A stretch of 64,000 nt of DNA from Sipunculus nudus. Taxonomy: Eukaryota > Annelida > Sipuncula > Golfingiida > Sipunculidae. The notes under the pieces are model-generated. The model did no database searches. It was not told the origin of the DNA and worked only from the letters and a program-made list of their open reading frames with translations. Position numbers and translations under genes: made by a program. The DNA lies in assembly GCA_026874595.1 (NCBI GenBank), contig CM049310.1, forward strand, positions 31,191,558 through 31,255,557, in the 5' to 3' direction. Shown in pieces: positions 39,301-53,998 of the stretch; the first letter of the stretch is position 1; each line of letters begins with the position of its first letter.

Positions 39301-42300
39301 ACCAGTTTTGTCTATAATGAAGAGCTATGTGAGATCTATACACATGCCAAATTTTGGCCTAATCGGTCAAACGGTTCCCAAGATATGAGCTTGGATGTCT
39401 GCAGAGTAAATGTGAAATTTTGGCCCAATCGGTCAAACGGTTCCCGCGATATGAGCTTGGATGTCTACAGAGTAAATGTGAATGTAGGTGGCGCCACCTG
39501 TCATAAAATCAAGAAAGCTGTCCAGGATGTATAAACCTGCAAAATTTCAGGTGGATAAGTCAAACCACTGCTGAGATATAAGTAATATTATCCCCAAGGC
39601 AGATGAACAGATGGACGCTGTGCAAAAATGGTTGCAGGTGGCGCCACCATTTTTAGTGTATATTATAAAGCTATCAAAGGGCTACATTTGTGCAAATTTT
39701 TTAGCCTGATCGGTCAAACGGTTCCCGAGATATGTGGGTTAATGTGTGGAAACAGACGCACAAATGGACACTGGGCAGCAAGGAAAGGTCAGAGGTCAAC
39801 CAAATATGAAGGCGCAGCAGTTCACATGTGACCTGATGATAAACCCGATTTGCTTAAAATGCAAACCAAGTTTTTTCAAACAGTTGAAAGATATAGTTCC
39901 AATAATCTGGGAATTCTGCATCTAAACATTGTGTTCAGACGTCTAGACGCTGTGTCAAGACACCCCCCCCCCCCCCCGAGCCAGGTCAGTTGACATGGTG
40001 ATGTCTTGACCCCACCTGTTTGTACTGAGTGACCTCTTGACTTGGCTGCATGAAGTCAAATCTGTTTTCAAATACAGAAAGCCTTTTTCAATTGGCTACA
40101 ATGCGTTTTTAAAACTGTATTTACCCATTCTATTCTTATAAAACTGGCAGAACCCTACCATAGAATAATTCTTGTAAAGTTTAAACCAATCAGCTAAACA
40201 GTTTCATCATAAATCAGTGTATAAGCTAGAAGAGTTTAAAATTACATTTTTGCTTGTAAAAAACACATCAATGTAGGTGGCGCCACCAATACCTCAAAAT
40301 CAGATATGACATATGCGACAAACATTGGTATAAAATTTGGTCATTATAGCTCTAGCCATTTCTGAGATTTTAATTTTAGTGTGCTTTTTTGGACAGATGA
40401 CTAAGTTCAACCTCCTGTAACTTGGCCAAAAATCTCCGAACTGGAACCATTCCAACAAACTTGAGAGAGATTGTTTCAGGGATCATTTCTGTGAAATATT
40501 GGACAATTTGGCTGGACAGTTTCAGAGAAGAAGATTTTAAAGGTTTTTAGGCTTTTTCTCTATAAACTCTAAATTAATGCAGATACCCAATAATAAGCTC
40601 CAGGGCACCAAGTTTCACATGTGACGAATTCTTACATGTAATTTGGAGCTGCTAGCTCCGACAGTTTCTGACTTACAGCCATGGACGGTGGAAAGCCAGC
40701 CCTGGAGGGCGGACGACGGATGGACGACGCTGCGCCATCGCATAAGCTCACAGGTTCGCTAAAAAATGAACACCATGTATACTTACTACAGTTGGCATCC
40801 TCATTTGTTCCATCAGGACAGTGTGGTGTACCATCACAATACTGAACACCATGTATACTTACTACAGTTAGCATTCTCATCTGTTCCATCAGGACAATGA
40901 GGTGAACCATCACAAAACTCCACACCATGTATACTTACTACAGTTGGCATCCTCATTTGTTCCATCAGGACAGTGTGGTGTACCATCACAATACTGAACA
41001 CCATGTTTACTTACTACAGTTGGCATCCTCATCTGTTCCATCAGGACAGTATGTTGTACCATCACAAAACTCCACACCATGTATACTTACTACAGTTGGC
41101 ATCCTCATCTGTTCCATCAGGACAGTGTGGTGTACCATCACAATACTGAACACCAGGGATGCACACTCCAGATACTGGACAGCTCACTTGATTCTCTGTG
41201 CAATCTAATAATAAAGAGAAGAAAATGTTTACCAACTGTTGCTCTATCTTATTCACAACACTAAGTATGTTTCAGAGACTAGGGTCAATCCAGCTCAATC
41301 CTAGTCAGAAGTAAATACATGCTACAAATAAATATAACTATCTTTGAATAAAAAATAATTTATATAATTTTAACTTAACTTACTTATTGCACATTTATGA
41401 ACTATTGTTCAGTCTTATTCACAACGCTTCAGGGTTGTCCAGCTCATACACTTATTCATGTAGATGTGTTTACTTACTGCAGTTTCCTTCATCGCTCCAG
41501 TCACCACAGTCATCCTCAGAGTCACAAGTCTCTGATTTTCGGATACACAACCCGTTGTCACACTTGAACACATCTGCTCCATCACAAGCTGAAATATTAA
41601 ATTGATTGAAGGATAAATCCCTAATCATACCATAATTATACTGATAATTTAGTTATTGAACAGCTTAAAGTCATATATGGTTCTAATAATGTCTACTGTT
41701 CTAAATTTGAGTTCATTGTGTTCCTGTAATTATATAATTAAACTCAGAGGTACCCTGGATCAATTACTCACTGCAGTTCATTTCATCAGACTTGTCCTCA
41801 CAGTTGAATACACCATTACACTTGTAGATCTTCTCAACACATTCCCCGGAGTCACACTTGAAAGTGAACTCAGTTTCACAGTCTGTGGTGGGAAGAAACA
41901 AATCATAATGTGATTAAATCAAAATGTTCTAGGTACACTGTTAAGCAAATAAAACAAAAATAAAGCATGCAATATTCATTATAAAGCCATATATGCAAAA
42001 AATTGTGACAGTTAAACCAGTATTCCAAAAATCTTTCATAAAACTGAATATTAACTACATACCACAGCCTGGTTTTTCATCAGATGAATCAGGACAATGC
42101 TCTGTTCCATCACAGAACTGGATGGCAGGGATACACAGGCCCTGGTCACACTTCACCTGACCAAAACTGCAGTCTGAGGAAAGGAAAACAGTGCATCAAG
42201 TTAAAATAAAGTTCTGTCACAAACCAGGAAAATGACCTAATGGTTCATTTACTGGTAATTCCTCCATGGCAAAAATAAAGGGTTCATAGACAACATGGCC

Positions 42301-45300
42301 AGATATATTATGGATCTAAATATTTTGTTTCTAAAAAAGATTAAATTGTTTACTGGCAAACAGTCATTATCAGGGTATTAGTTAATATTTCAGTTAATTT
42401 GCACATAAGAAACAAATCACTTAACCTAGGGTCAGTTTTATACTAAAAGAGCTGATAAAATCAACCTTGAATCTATTCTTTTTCTTCCCTTGACTAATTT
42501 CCTAACAGACTTAATATTTATTCCCTGTATTATTTGGCACTTTTCCCAATGTTTTATTCAAGTGTTGTTTACAGATTCACTTACTGCAGTTGGCTTCATC
42601 AGCAAAGTCTGAACAGTCTGGGTTGCTGTCACATACTTTCTGTTTGGCGATACAGTTGCCCTGGGTTGGACATTTAAATTCTGTGTCTTCATTACAGGCT
42701 GAAAGCAGGAGAAAAATCATTTCATACAAGGAGGCTATTTAAGTTTTCATTGTACAGAAAAGATTGTTACATTATGACATCCTTTCAGAACATAATAAAA
42801 GACCAAGATATGAATCCTGATTTACTTACTGCAGTTGTGTTCATCTGTGTTGTCCCCACAGTCGTCCACCTTGTTACAAACAGCGGCCATGGACACACAT
42901 TCACCAGTTCCACATTTGAAGTTTCCAACACTGCTGCAGTCTGCAATAAGAGAAATAAAGATTAAACAAGATTTGAAGTTACAGAGTACAAGGGTATGAA
43001 CTCAATAAAAGTAAATTAAAAACTTTAAATTCATTAAATAGCCTTATAGATCAAGCCTGCAGCACATGGAAAATCCTTTATAACCCCTTCACATTGGTTT
43101 TATAAACAATATGACAATATGACAAATACTGTACTTAATCTTTCAAACTCACCACAGCCTTCCTTTTCATCACTCTTGTCAGCACAGTCCTCCACTGAGT
43201 TACAGAAGCTCACCTTGCTGATGCACTGACCATTGTCACACTGGGTTTCACCCTCAGCACAAGCTGTTAACAAGCAGAGAAAATGAGGAGTCTGTATTCA
43301 ATGGTACAATATGAAAATTGTAGACACAGTTCATGGCAACAATCAAACTCATCTGTCACATACTACTTATATAACATATGGACACGACCGTTCATGAATC
43401 ATTTGAATCTAACAAAAATTACATTAAAATGGATATCTCTACTTACTGCAGTTGAGTTCATCACTGAAGTCTCCACAGTTGTCTGTACGGTCACATTGCA
43501 TGTAAGCCTTAATGCACAAGTCATTGTTGCAGTGGAACAGGTCTGATGCTGTGCAGTCTGTAAAACAAGATGAGTTTTCATTCAGTTACAAGGAAAAGGG
43601 AAAGAAAAAAGTAAGTTTTGCAATGGTAGTGCTGGCAAGCAGTTAAAAAGAGTACTAGGTTTAATTGAGACAGAATATTTTCAAAACAACCCTTAAATAC
43701 TGTGCCTGCTGAGAGGCATTAATACCTTGGCAAAGTCAGCCATTTAAGGACATTAAAACAGTACAGACATTAATACACAAGTGTCATCATGTTTTATTTT
43801 TGGTTTCTTTCATTCAAAATTTCCTGGTCTTCTATTTAAATAGCTTCACAAAAATTTATTTTGAATTCTTCTGATTTTTTCCAACACCTTAACTCTGGGG
43901 GATCCGTTGACTGACAAAGCTACCAAGCAACCAAAATGTCAGAAAAGCAAAGAGTAATTTTATATATGGAGTTAAGAAAAAGTAGTAAATACTCACTACA
44001 TCCATATTCATCAGAATTATCTCCACAATGGTCAACACCATCACATCTCTGCTCATTAGGGATGCAGACTCCAGAGTTGCATGCAAATGTCCATCGTGGG
44101 TCACAAACTGAAAAGGAGGGGCAAATTAAGATCCTACAGGTCTAAATGATGAACAAGGGACGACTCTGAATATGTATATAGGTTGACTGATCATCCTCAA
44201 AACCGCACACAAATACCAGCAGGTTGAGAGAGCAACTAGTTGATGATGGCTGGGGTAAATGCTCTGGTAGACTCCAAGGTTCTGAAAAGTGTTGTGAAGA
44301 CTTTACACCATGGCCTCCACTGAAAGCACTGTTTTAAGCCTTGAACATGAGAAATAGTACACTGGCATTTAAACAACTATATATTCATCAATCTATCAGT
44401 GAAAACAAAATTGGATAAAAACATCTTATTTACTATGTTATAAACAGATGAGGCACAGCTATGAAACACTTACCACATCCTGATGGTTCATCAGATGAGT
44501 CGTCACACTCAGGGTTACTGTTACAGTAGTTGACACCATCAATACACATTCCACTGTCACATGAGAACTCATGGGCTTCACAGGCTGTAATACAAAATAT
44601 ATTAGGTCAGGTCCTGTTACAGTAGTTGACACCATCAATACACATTCCACTGTCACATGAGAACTCATGGGCTTCACAGGCTGTAATACAAAATATATTA
44701 GGTCAGGTCCTGTTACAGTAGTTGACACAATCAATACACATTCCACTGTCACATGAGAACTCATGGGCTTCACTTGCTGTAATACAAAATACATTAAGTC
44801 AGGTCCTGTTACAGTAGTTGACACCATCAATACACATTCCACTGTCACATGAGAACTCATGGGCTTCACAGGTTGTAACACAAAATATATTACGTCAGGT
44901 CCTGTTACAGTAGTTGACACCATCATTACACATTCCACTGTCACATGAGAACTCATGGGCTTCACAGTCTGTAATACAAAATATATTAGGTCAGGTCCTG
45001 TTACAGTAGCTAACACCATCAATACACATTCCAATGTCACATGAGAACTCATGGGCTTCAATGGCTATAATACATTAAGTCAGGACCTGTAACAGTAGTT
45101 GACACCATCAATAAACATTCCACTGTCACATGAGAACTCATGGGCTTCACAGGCTGTAAAACAAAATATATTAGGTCAGGTCCTGTTACAGTAGCTGACA
45201 CCATCAATACACATTCCAATGTCACATGAGAACTCATGGGCTTCACAGGCTGTAATACAAAATATATTAGGTCAGGTCCTGTTACAGTAGTTGACACCAT

Positions 45301-48300
45301 CAATACACATTCCACTGTCACATGAGAACTCATGGGCTTCACAGGCTGTAATACAAAATATATTAGGTCAGGTCCTGTTACAGTAGTTGACACCATCAAT
45401 ACACATTCCAATGTCACATGAGAACTCATGGGCTTCACAGGCTGTAACACAAAATATATTAGGTCAGGTCCTGTTACAGTAGTTGACACCATCAATACAC
45501 ATTCCACTGTCACATGAGAACTCATGGGCTTCACAGGCTGTAATACAAAATATATTAGGTCAGGTCCTGTTACAGTAGCTAACACCATCAATACACATTC
45601 CAATGTCACATGAGAACTCATGGGCTTCAATGGCTATAATACATTAAGTCAGGACCTGTTACAGTAGTTGACACCATCAATACACATTCCAATGTCACAT
45701 GAGAACTCATGGGCTTCACAGGCTGTAAAACAAAACATATTAGGTCAGGTCCTGTTACAGTAGCTGACACCATCAATACACATTCCAATGTCACATGAGA
45801 ACTCATGGGCTTCACAGGCTGTAATACATAATACATTAAGTCAGGACCTGTTACAGTAGTTGACACCATCAATACACATTCCAATGTCACATGAGAACTC
45901 ATGGGCTTCACAGGCTGTAAAACAAAACATATTAGGTCAGGTCCTGTTACAGTAGCTGACACCATCAATACACATTCCAATGTCACATGAGAACTCATGG
46001 GCTTCACAGGCTGTAATACATAATACATTAAGTCAGGACCTGTTACAGTAGTTGACACCATGAACATACATTCCAATGTCACATGAGAAATCATGGGCTT
46101 CATAGGCTGTAATACAAAATACATTAAGTCAGGTCCTGTTTCATTAGTTGACACAATCAATTCCCCATTCACTGCAACATGAGAACTCATGGGCTTCACA
46201 GGCTGTAATACAAAATACATTAAGTCAGGCCCTCCAAGCTGTTTCACCAGATACAGGCTGATAATAATTCCCTTATTGTTCCTAAATTCTACCAAGTCTT
46301 CACTGGGATATACTGCAGACATTCTATGTACCAATCAGCTTAATAACAAAGACACTATACTTACCTGATTTACCTGGTGCTATTAATAGATATATGTGAA
46401 ATTTATGATTAAGTCATTAACCTCTTGCTTGGCATCCCTGTATAACCTGTTTAAAATTTCATAAAGATCCAACCAAAACTGATCAGGTTATGAGTTATAA
46501 CATAAATGTACAAAGTGTAAAATTCAGAGTTTGAAAAACCTAAAATAAATCTAAACAGGAAGGGGGGTGTATTGTGATAACCTAATGTAAACAGGAAAGG
46601 GTTAATTCAATGGGATCATCCTCAAACAAATTTATGAATGGACAGATGAATGACCAGGGGATTACTATAGGGTACCTGTTTTTCAAGTTGGGCCTTACTA
46701 AACAAACAATAAAAACACTCACTGCAGTTGTGTTCATCTGTGTAGTCTCCACAGTCATTGTTACGGTCACACATCTTGGTCTTCATGACACACAAGCCGT
46801 TATTACAGGTCATCTCATTTTCTTTGCAAGCTGAAAGGAAGAACCTATTACATAAATACTACTAAATAAATTACATAACTATGATTTAATATTTGGTACC
46901 TTCTAAAAGATGTGAGACCTCATGCAAATATGACAGAACCAGATAAAGCTGTATTTGTATGCAAAAAAGTGAAGTGCCCAATGGTCACATGATTTTAGGA
47001 AGTCATATCAAGATTCGCCTTAAACCACTTTTTGATGATATTTAGTCATTGTTGGAAACACAGAAGTGCTAGTAAGTTGCACAAATATGGTCAAGGTGAA
47101 CCAAAAGTTGATCAGGTTGAAAGATTCAGTTTGATGCCTTAATTCCACTTAATTTTACTCCATTCCAGTGGCCCTGTCCACCTGTTTTTTTTCGCGATAA
47201 TTTTTATAGTGCGCTAAAGCTTCCCTTTATTTTCCCCAGAGGCAAATCAGACAAATGTGGCGATTATCTAACAGCAAAACAATACTCTCCAATGTATGGA
47301 TTCCATATGATCAATTCAGAGGGAAAAATTACTGAACTGATGTAAAGTCTTGCGACATATCGACCTTATATAACGGTTAAATATATATCCCCATGACAAT
47401 TCGAATTGATGACCTCACCATGGTATTTGTACATCATGTGTTTGTATTAAGGGTAACCACCTCCTATACTGAAGAAACTTTTACACAATTTAGGCTATAA
47501 ATGGTGCATTCTGGAGAAATTTTATGATTTTCCAAATTTGTTGGAAAAATAAAAAAAAAAAGGGGGGGGGGGGGCACACCATTATCCAGCCCTGGTATTA
47601 AGTAAAAGATCTACTCACGGCAGTCCTTCTCATCACTTTTGTCCCTGCAGTCATTGAAGCCATCACAGACAGCATCCATCTGCAGACACTGTCCTTGGGA
47701 CCCTGTTGTACACTCAAACAGACCCAGGCTGGCACAGTCTGTTATTAAATTAAAATATTCTGATATACTGAGCAAAGGGTATTCACAATAATCTCATGAA
47801 TACCTGAATCTTACTAAAATATCAATGGCAAACATAGATGCAATACCGATCACTCTCAAAGGTTATCACCAAAGTTCCAGGATATCTCCAGAATAATTCC
47901 AAGACTTTTTGGGAAGTTCAAAAGCAAAATATTGAAAAAAATGCAGTGGTTTATGTGAGAAATTAAGAAACAACCATTCTTAACTCTTATAAAACCACAG
48001 ATGAGACAGGAACGTAAAACAAGACTAAACAGCTTGTAGGTTTATGATAAAACAGATGATCATATTTACGAGTCCCCATAATTCAGATAGTAGGTAATCC
48101 TGCAGTTTGACAGTGACAAGTAAGTATACTGGGCTCCAGAATTACCATAATGAATTTAAAATAACCAAAAAGCAGCAAAAAGAAAAAAATATAACTTTGC
48201 TACATAAATATGAAGTTCATGCAAAAATGAAATATAGTATATCTTAAATTAAGAAGAAACTACTTGGTAGCAATACAACAACGATACATAGAGGTGACAC

Positions 48301-51300
48301 CCTTTAGAAAATGAACTTTATTTTATTTAAAATTACAAACTCTTGTAGGGGACATGTACTCACCACATTCACCCTCGTCACTGTTGTCAGGACAGTCATT
48401 ACGTCCATCACACTGACGGTTTTTGTTGATGCATACACCATTGTCACATTTGAACTGGTTTTCAGTGCATGCTGGTAAAAAATAAAGAAATAAATCAGTC
48501 AATATGATCTTTAATCACATTCAAGCCATAATGCCTGTCATTGGAACCCTCAACAAATATTTTCAATTGCTTTAGATTTCCAACTGGTTCAAAATTCAAC
48601 ATAAATGTAAACTATAAACATCCTAGAAACATAAATGTAAACTTTCAACATCCTAAAAAAATAAATGTAAACTATAAACATCTTATCTGTCCAAACTGTC
48701 TTTTATTGTTTACAATGAGGAGATACCAGGACAAAGAAAATATACTAAGTAATACAGTAACAAGTCAATCAACCGTACTTACTGCAGTTCATTTCATCTG
48801 AGTAGTCTCCGCAGTCATCTTGTTCATTACAGAGGAAGGACTCGGCCACGCAGCGTCCGGTGCCACATTTGAACAAACCAGTCTCATTGCAAGCTAGAAA
48901 AAAACAGTTGTGCAAAGGATATACACATGAGATAACATGCCATAAAAAATGTGACACTGTATTAAAATGCTTAGCACTGCAAGGGTGCATAATACGCCTA
49001 TTGTATGTCTTATGACCTTGTATGTCATTAAAAAGTGTGTGAATTTTGGCGAGAACTTAATACAGGTGAGAAGCTCTATTGGAAATTTTGTATGAGTCTC
49101 ATGAAAATCCTTAGGGTTTTTGATAAGTAATCATGCCCCCATAAAAATCTGATGACCTTAAACCTCATTAATAATGCATGAAATCTGCTAGAAATAAATT
49201 CTTGAGTTCCATCAAAATCAAATTCCTGGTAAGTAATTGCTTCCAGGATCCAAATAAGCCAGAGGACCTATGAATGCATTAAATATGTGTGGATTTTGCC
49301 TAGAATCCAATTCTGCCGAGATATAATCTGTTGGTAAGCAGTTGTAGCGTTCAGAGCCCTTGTAAATTTGGCTTTGAAAGGTCAACAGATTTACTCAAGA
49401 TGTGGGCCATGTGACTTTGACCTTTAACCTTGTGAACTCAAAACCAACCGGGATCTTCCCTTATTATCAGGAGAGCAGCATCTGAAAGATGGAAGTTGTG
49501 GTATGGAAAGTCTGGGCAGGACTTCTTAAGATATTGGGTTCACAAATATTGTATATTTCCACAAATTTATGGTTCTACAGTACTTCAAAATATCCTTAAT
49601 TAGGTCAATTTGACACTGAAGGTCATTGACACAAGTTTATGAATATGAGAAGTCACTATCCCTGAACTTTCTTCATTCTTGATTTCATTACAATCCATAA
49701 ACCCATTTTGAGAAATTGAATGTTTTATCAGATTTTCACTAAATATAATATTATTCAAGGTCAAGGCCCCTATTGGATCAGGCTTCATCCTGAGATCCAT
49801 ACATGTGCACAGTCAAAGGAAATCTTATTGTTAGCTTGTAAATGTGCCCATAAATCAAGTGATGTTCCATATTAAACGGTGCAAAACAAATCAAGGTGGC
49901 ACGTCCAGTCTTGGAAACAAGAAAAAGCTATCCAAGTCCTTCTGGCAACCAAATTTCAAGAACAATCCATCAGGCCCAAGGTTAGATATCTGGCCTTTAT
50001 ATGCACTTTATTCTTTATCTGGGGTGCTCAAATACAACACCCCGTGTATACACAGGTCACCACATTTGAGGTTTACAAGGATATCTTTTTAGAACCTCTT
50101 AGAATTCAGTTTATGATCCTAGACATTACAGTTACCATATGTGCCCTGCTAATTTACAAGCAGACAGCCAACAGACAAAGCAATGTGACTTTCAGCTAGC
50201 TGAGCTAAACACTTTATTATTTATTAATAATTTGTCAAATAACACAGTATAATTACTTTACAGGTAGGAATTATACCACTGGCCTACTGATGGCCACTTT
50301 CCTGGAACATCTCATGTGTCAGTCAGTCAACTTTATAAAATGAGAACTAACTATGACCATTCCTTTGAGTACACTCCTTTTTCATATAGTCTCAATCCTC
50401 TAAGAATCCTGTCAAGGCAACTAATATCTTATCAGCAAATGTCATATCTTGAAGATATTTCTACTCAATAATGAGATTAAAACAATTTTCTTTAATAAAG
50501 CTCCATCCCATACAAACCCATCTACAAATGGACTGCAAAAAAAGATGCCACTCACCGCAGTTCTCCTCATCGGACCAGTCTCCACAACCGTCAAAACCAT
50601 TACACACTGTATCCATGGTGATACATTTGTCATTGTCACACTTGAAGTTGGCTTCATGGTCACCACAGTCTGCAATTTCATAGAATTAGCATGGTCAAAA
50701 TTTGTTAACTCCATAACATTTTACCTTCATGGTTGTTCGACATATTTATCAGAAACATCTGACTTTATTTTGGCACTTAGACTGCTATGTCTTTACAATT
50801 ACCATGGTTATGTGAAGCCAACAAAGTTAAATTTCATTATTCCCTATACTTAGTCTTGTTAACTGGCAACCTGGGAGATATAAAATGAGTTATTTAAACT
50901 ATTGTATGTGGTCCTGTGTGTTTTCACCCAAACATCTTGCCATAAAAACTAGAAATATCTAACAATGATGACGTCATAGTATCCACAGGCCTTGGCCACA
51001 CCATCTTTTCAGCAGCTTTTTTCTCTACCCCTTGGGAGTTACAGAATGGACCTTAATCTACTGACACACCACGTTTGGCGTAACTGCAGTTATTCCTGTT
51101 GCACCTTCATGTGTACAAATAAAACTCCATGTATAAAACAAACAAGAAATTAAAGAGGAATGAATAATGGTCAAAGGGTTAGGGAAATCATAGTGAAGGT
51201 CATGGTCATAACTTGAAAGGTTCAATCTTTTGACCCATATAGATCTATGCCCATTAGAAATTTTTAAAAAATTGAGCGGAAAAACCATCATCAAATGATA

Positions 51301-53963
51301 TAATACCTACAAATCATCTCACTCTTATGAATTCTGAGTGGTACACACATCATCAAATCTATAGTATCTTAAATTCATCTCATAAGAATTTGAGCAGTGA
51401 AACCATCATCAAATCACGTTATCTACAATCATATTACTCAGAAGAATTTGGCAAAACCTTTAGCAAACCATATGGTATTTTCGAATCATTTCACTCATAA
51501 GAATTCTGAAGGTACAACCATCATCAAACTACAGAGTATCAATATTCTATATGCATCAGGTTACAATAATTCTGACAGATAAATAAGTTTAAAGTCACTA
51601 CATGTCATGAAATAAAGTTGGTCTAAACACTGTTTCTCTTTCACAACCACAAAAGCATTCACTGAAAAAGAGTACTCTTGACCAAACCAATTTCACTGAC
51701 ATCACACAGACAAGTGTACAAATGTTACAGGCACATTTCATCATGTTATTACATACCACATCCTGAGGCCTCATCCTCACCACCAGGACAGTTAGGGACA
51801 CTGTTACAGTAATCCTTGGCAGGAATACAGCCAGCTCCTGGACACTTGAACTGGCCTCGTGTACAAGCTGCAAGATATATTCAATATTATATACATGTTA
51901 ACTTACCTCATGTACATGTTCCATAATACATTTCACATAGCACACATTTGTAAACACTTAAAACTGATATGTACTGCATGTTGAGAAATAATTTTCAAAA
52001 TGTAAATGCAACTACATATGGATTTATTCTTCAAATAAACTTCTCAAGCACATATCAAGAAGTGTTGGGAATCCTTCATTGAGCAACTGTAAGGTGATGC
52101 AGTGTTTAGATTAAAGATGTCATTAATAAATGTACATCTTGATGAAAAACAAGAAGTTTCTAAACCACTGACTGTATTGACAAGATACTTACTGCAGTTA
52201 GCTTCATCAGACCAGTCTCCACAGTCATCCTTGTTGTTACACTCCTCAGACAGAGGGATACAGCAACCTGTACCACAGGAGAACTGGAACTCTGTACAGT
52301 CTGTAATAAAAGAATATGGTCAACTATAACCTTCAGGAGAACTGGAACTCTGTACAGTCTGAAATGAAAAGAATATGGTCAACTATACCTTCAGGAGAAC
52401 TGGAACTCTGTACAGTCTGTGATAAAAGAATATGGTCAAAAAAAACCTTGAGGAGAACAGGAACTCTGTACAGTCTGTAATAAAAGAATATGGTAAACCA
52501 TAACCTTCAGGAGAACTGAACTCTATACAGTCTGTAATAAAAGAATATGGTCAACCAGAATCTTCAAGAGAACAGGAACTCTGTACAGTCTGTAATAAAA
52601 CAAGGGACCCATGGGTCACGGCGCTCAGCTGATCCTGATTGGACTATAAATGTATCACCATTGTGATACTATATTGAGTAGATAAAGCTTAGAATATCAT
52701 GGTCATGTTGGGTTTTATAAAGAAATATAATGTAATATGTGATATATGAAATAACCTGACTGATGGATTAATATGGAGTAAAATATAGTGGTTTATTTTT
52801 TATTTATTTGGGAGGGGTCGAAAAAAGCAATTTATTTGAGCAAATATGAATGCAATGACAGTATGCTAAGCAGTGGTATAATGATGATAAGGCTATTGTT
52901 GAAGGATCTATAGTGTATGGAAAACTGCAAGAGTTCAATTTGACAGATAAAAGGTTATGATTAACTATACTGATGAGGGGATTTATGAATTTGTGACTGT
53001 ATGACATAATATCTTGACAAGATCGGTCTCGACAAGGTGCATTATTTTGATGCCCCTCACGTCTACATATTACACAATATTGACATAATTTCTGGCATGT
53101 ACATAGGGTACCTATGGACAAATGGTCAACAGTACTAAACCACCTGGAAGGTTAAAATCTTAAAAATATGATGAAATGCAGATAATGTTTGAGAGGAAGA
53201 GGTAATCTGGGCCATGGTTGGTTTATATGATTGAAGAAAATGTTGCAAATAATATTTGAGACCTGACCATGCCTTTCCATTTGTTACCTTTTTGATAAGC
53301 TGTTGACAGTTCAACAGTTTACACATTTGTCTGATGAGATCCAATTTATTTGGTAAACCTTTTTTATCAATTTTATGATATGTATACAGTTGCCATAATG
53401 TTCTCATTCCACAGGTGCAATGACTTGATGGGGGGGGGGGGGGGGAGGGGTGTTGTGTTATGATCAGAGTTACAATGCCTCTGTCTCTCTGTAGATATTT
53501 TCTTTAATTATTAAATTTTATGCTATAGCCATAGAACTATTGTTCACAGTGCCAAGGAGCAAAGCCTCAGTGGGATGAAGAAGGGGATGGTGAGAGTTAC
53601 AACACCCTTGCATATACATACAGGATATGAAATTTAATTCAACAGTGCTTATAAAAAAAAAGTTTATTCATGAACATTAAATATTTAAAACAGAAAGAAA
53701 GATGGAGAAACAAAGCAAATAATTTTTCCCCCATTCTACTGAGCCAAGAAAAAACTAACAATATTTTCATTTATTCCTTTTTTTCATTACATAATTTTAA
53801 TCCAAGTTTCCGAATGTTACTATAAATTTACAGTATAACATACATGTGACTGTGAATATTTCAGTTGATTCACATTTCTAAATTGCATCAACAATTATAG
53901 CTAATGTATCTAGTTTATAGTACCTGTCAACAGAATGGGATGGAGGGAGCAAGGGAGGCAATT

Positions 53964-53998
<35 letters not shown>

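Larger units (their letters stand above)
27239..47561 (-). repeat. Cassette K2, complete 21-exon tandem unit (20.3 kb)
   Basis: It has the same exon order as K1. The extra length comes mainly from a 4.0-kb element in intron e6/e7, a roughly 500-bp segment in intron e3/e4 and two additional 96-bp repeats beside e20. It shares the 4.0-kb element with K3 and the 18.7-kb-type element in intron e10/e11 with K1. Confidence 0.88.

Noticed and set aside
44459-46334. Long minus-strand ORFs of about 170-235 codons with a 32-residue repeat
   Set aside because: They read the 96-bp satellite in a frame that is not the LDLa frame. The ORF is open only because the unit length is a multiple of three, and it lacks cysteine spacing and splice logic.
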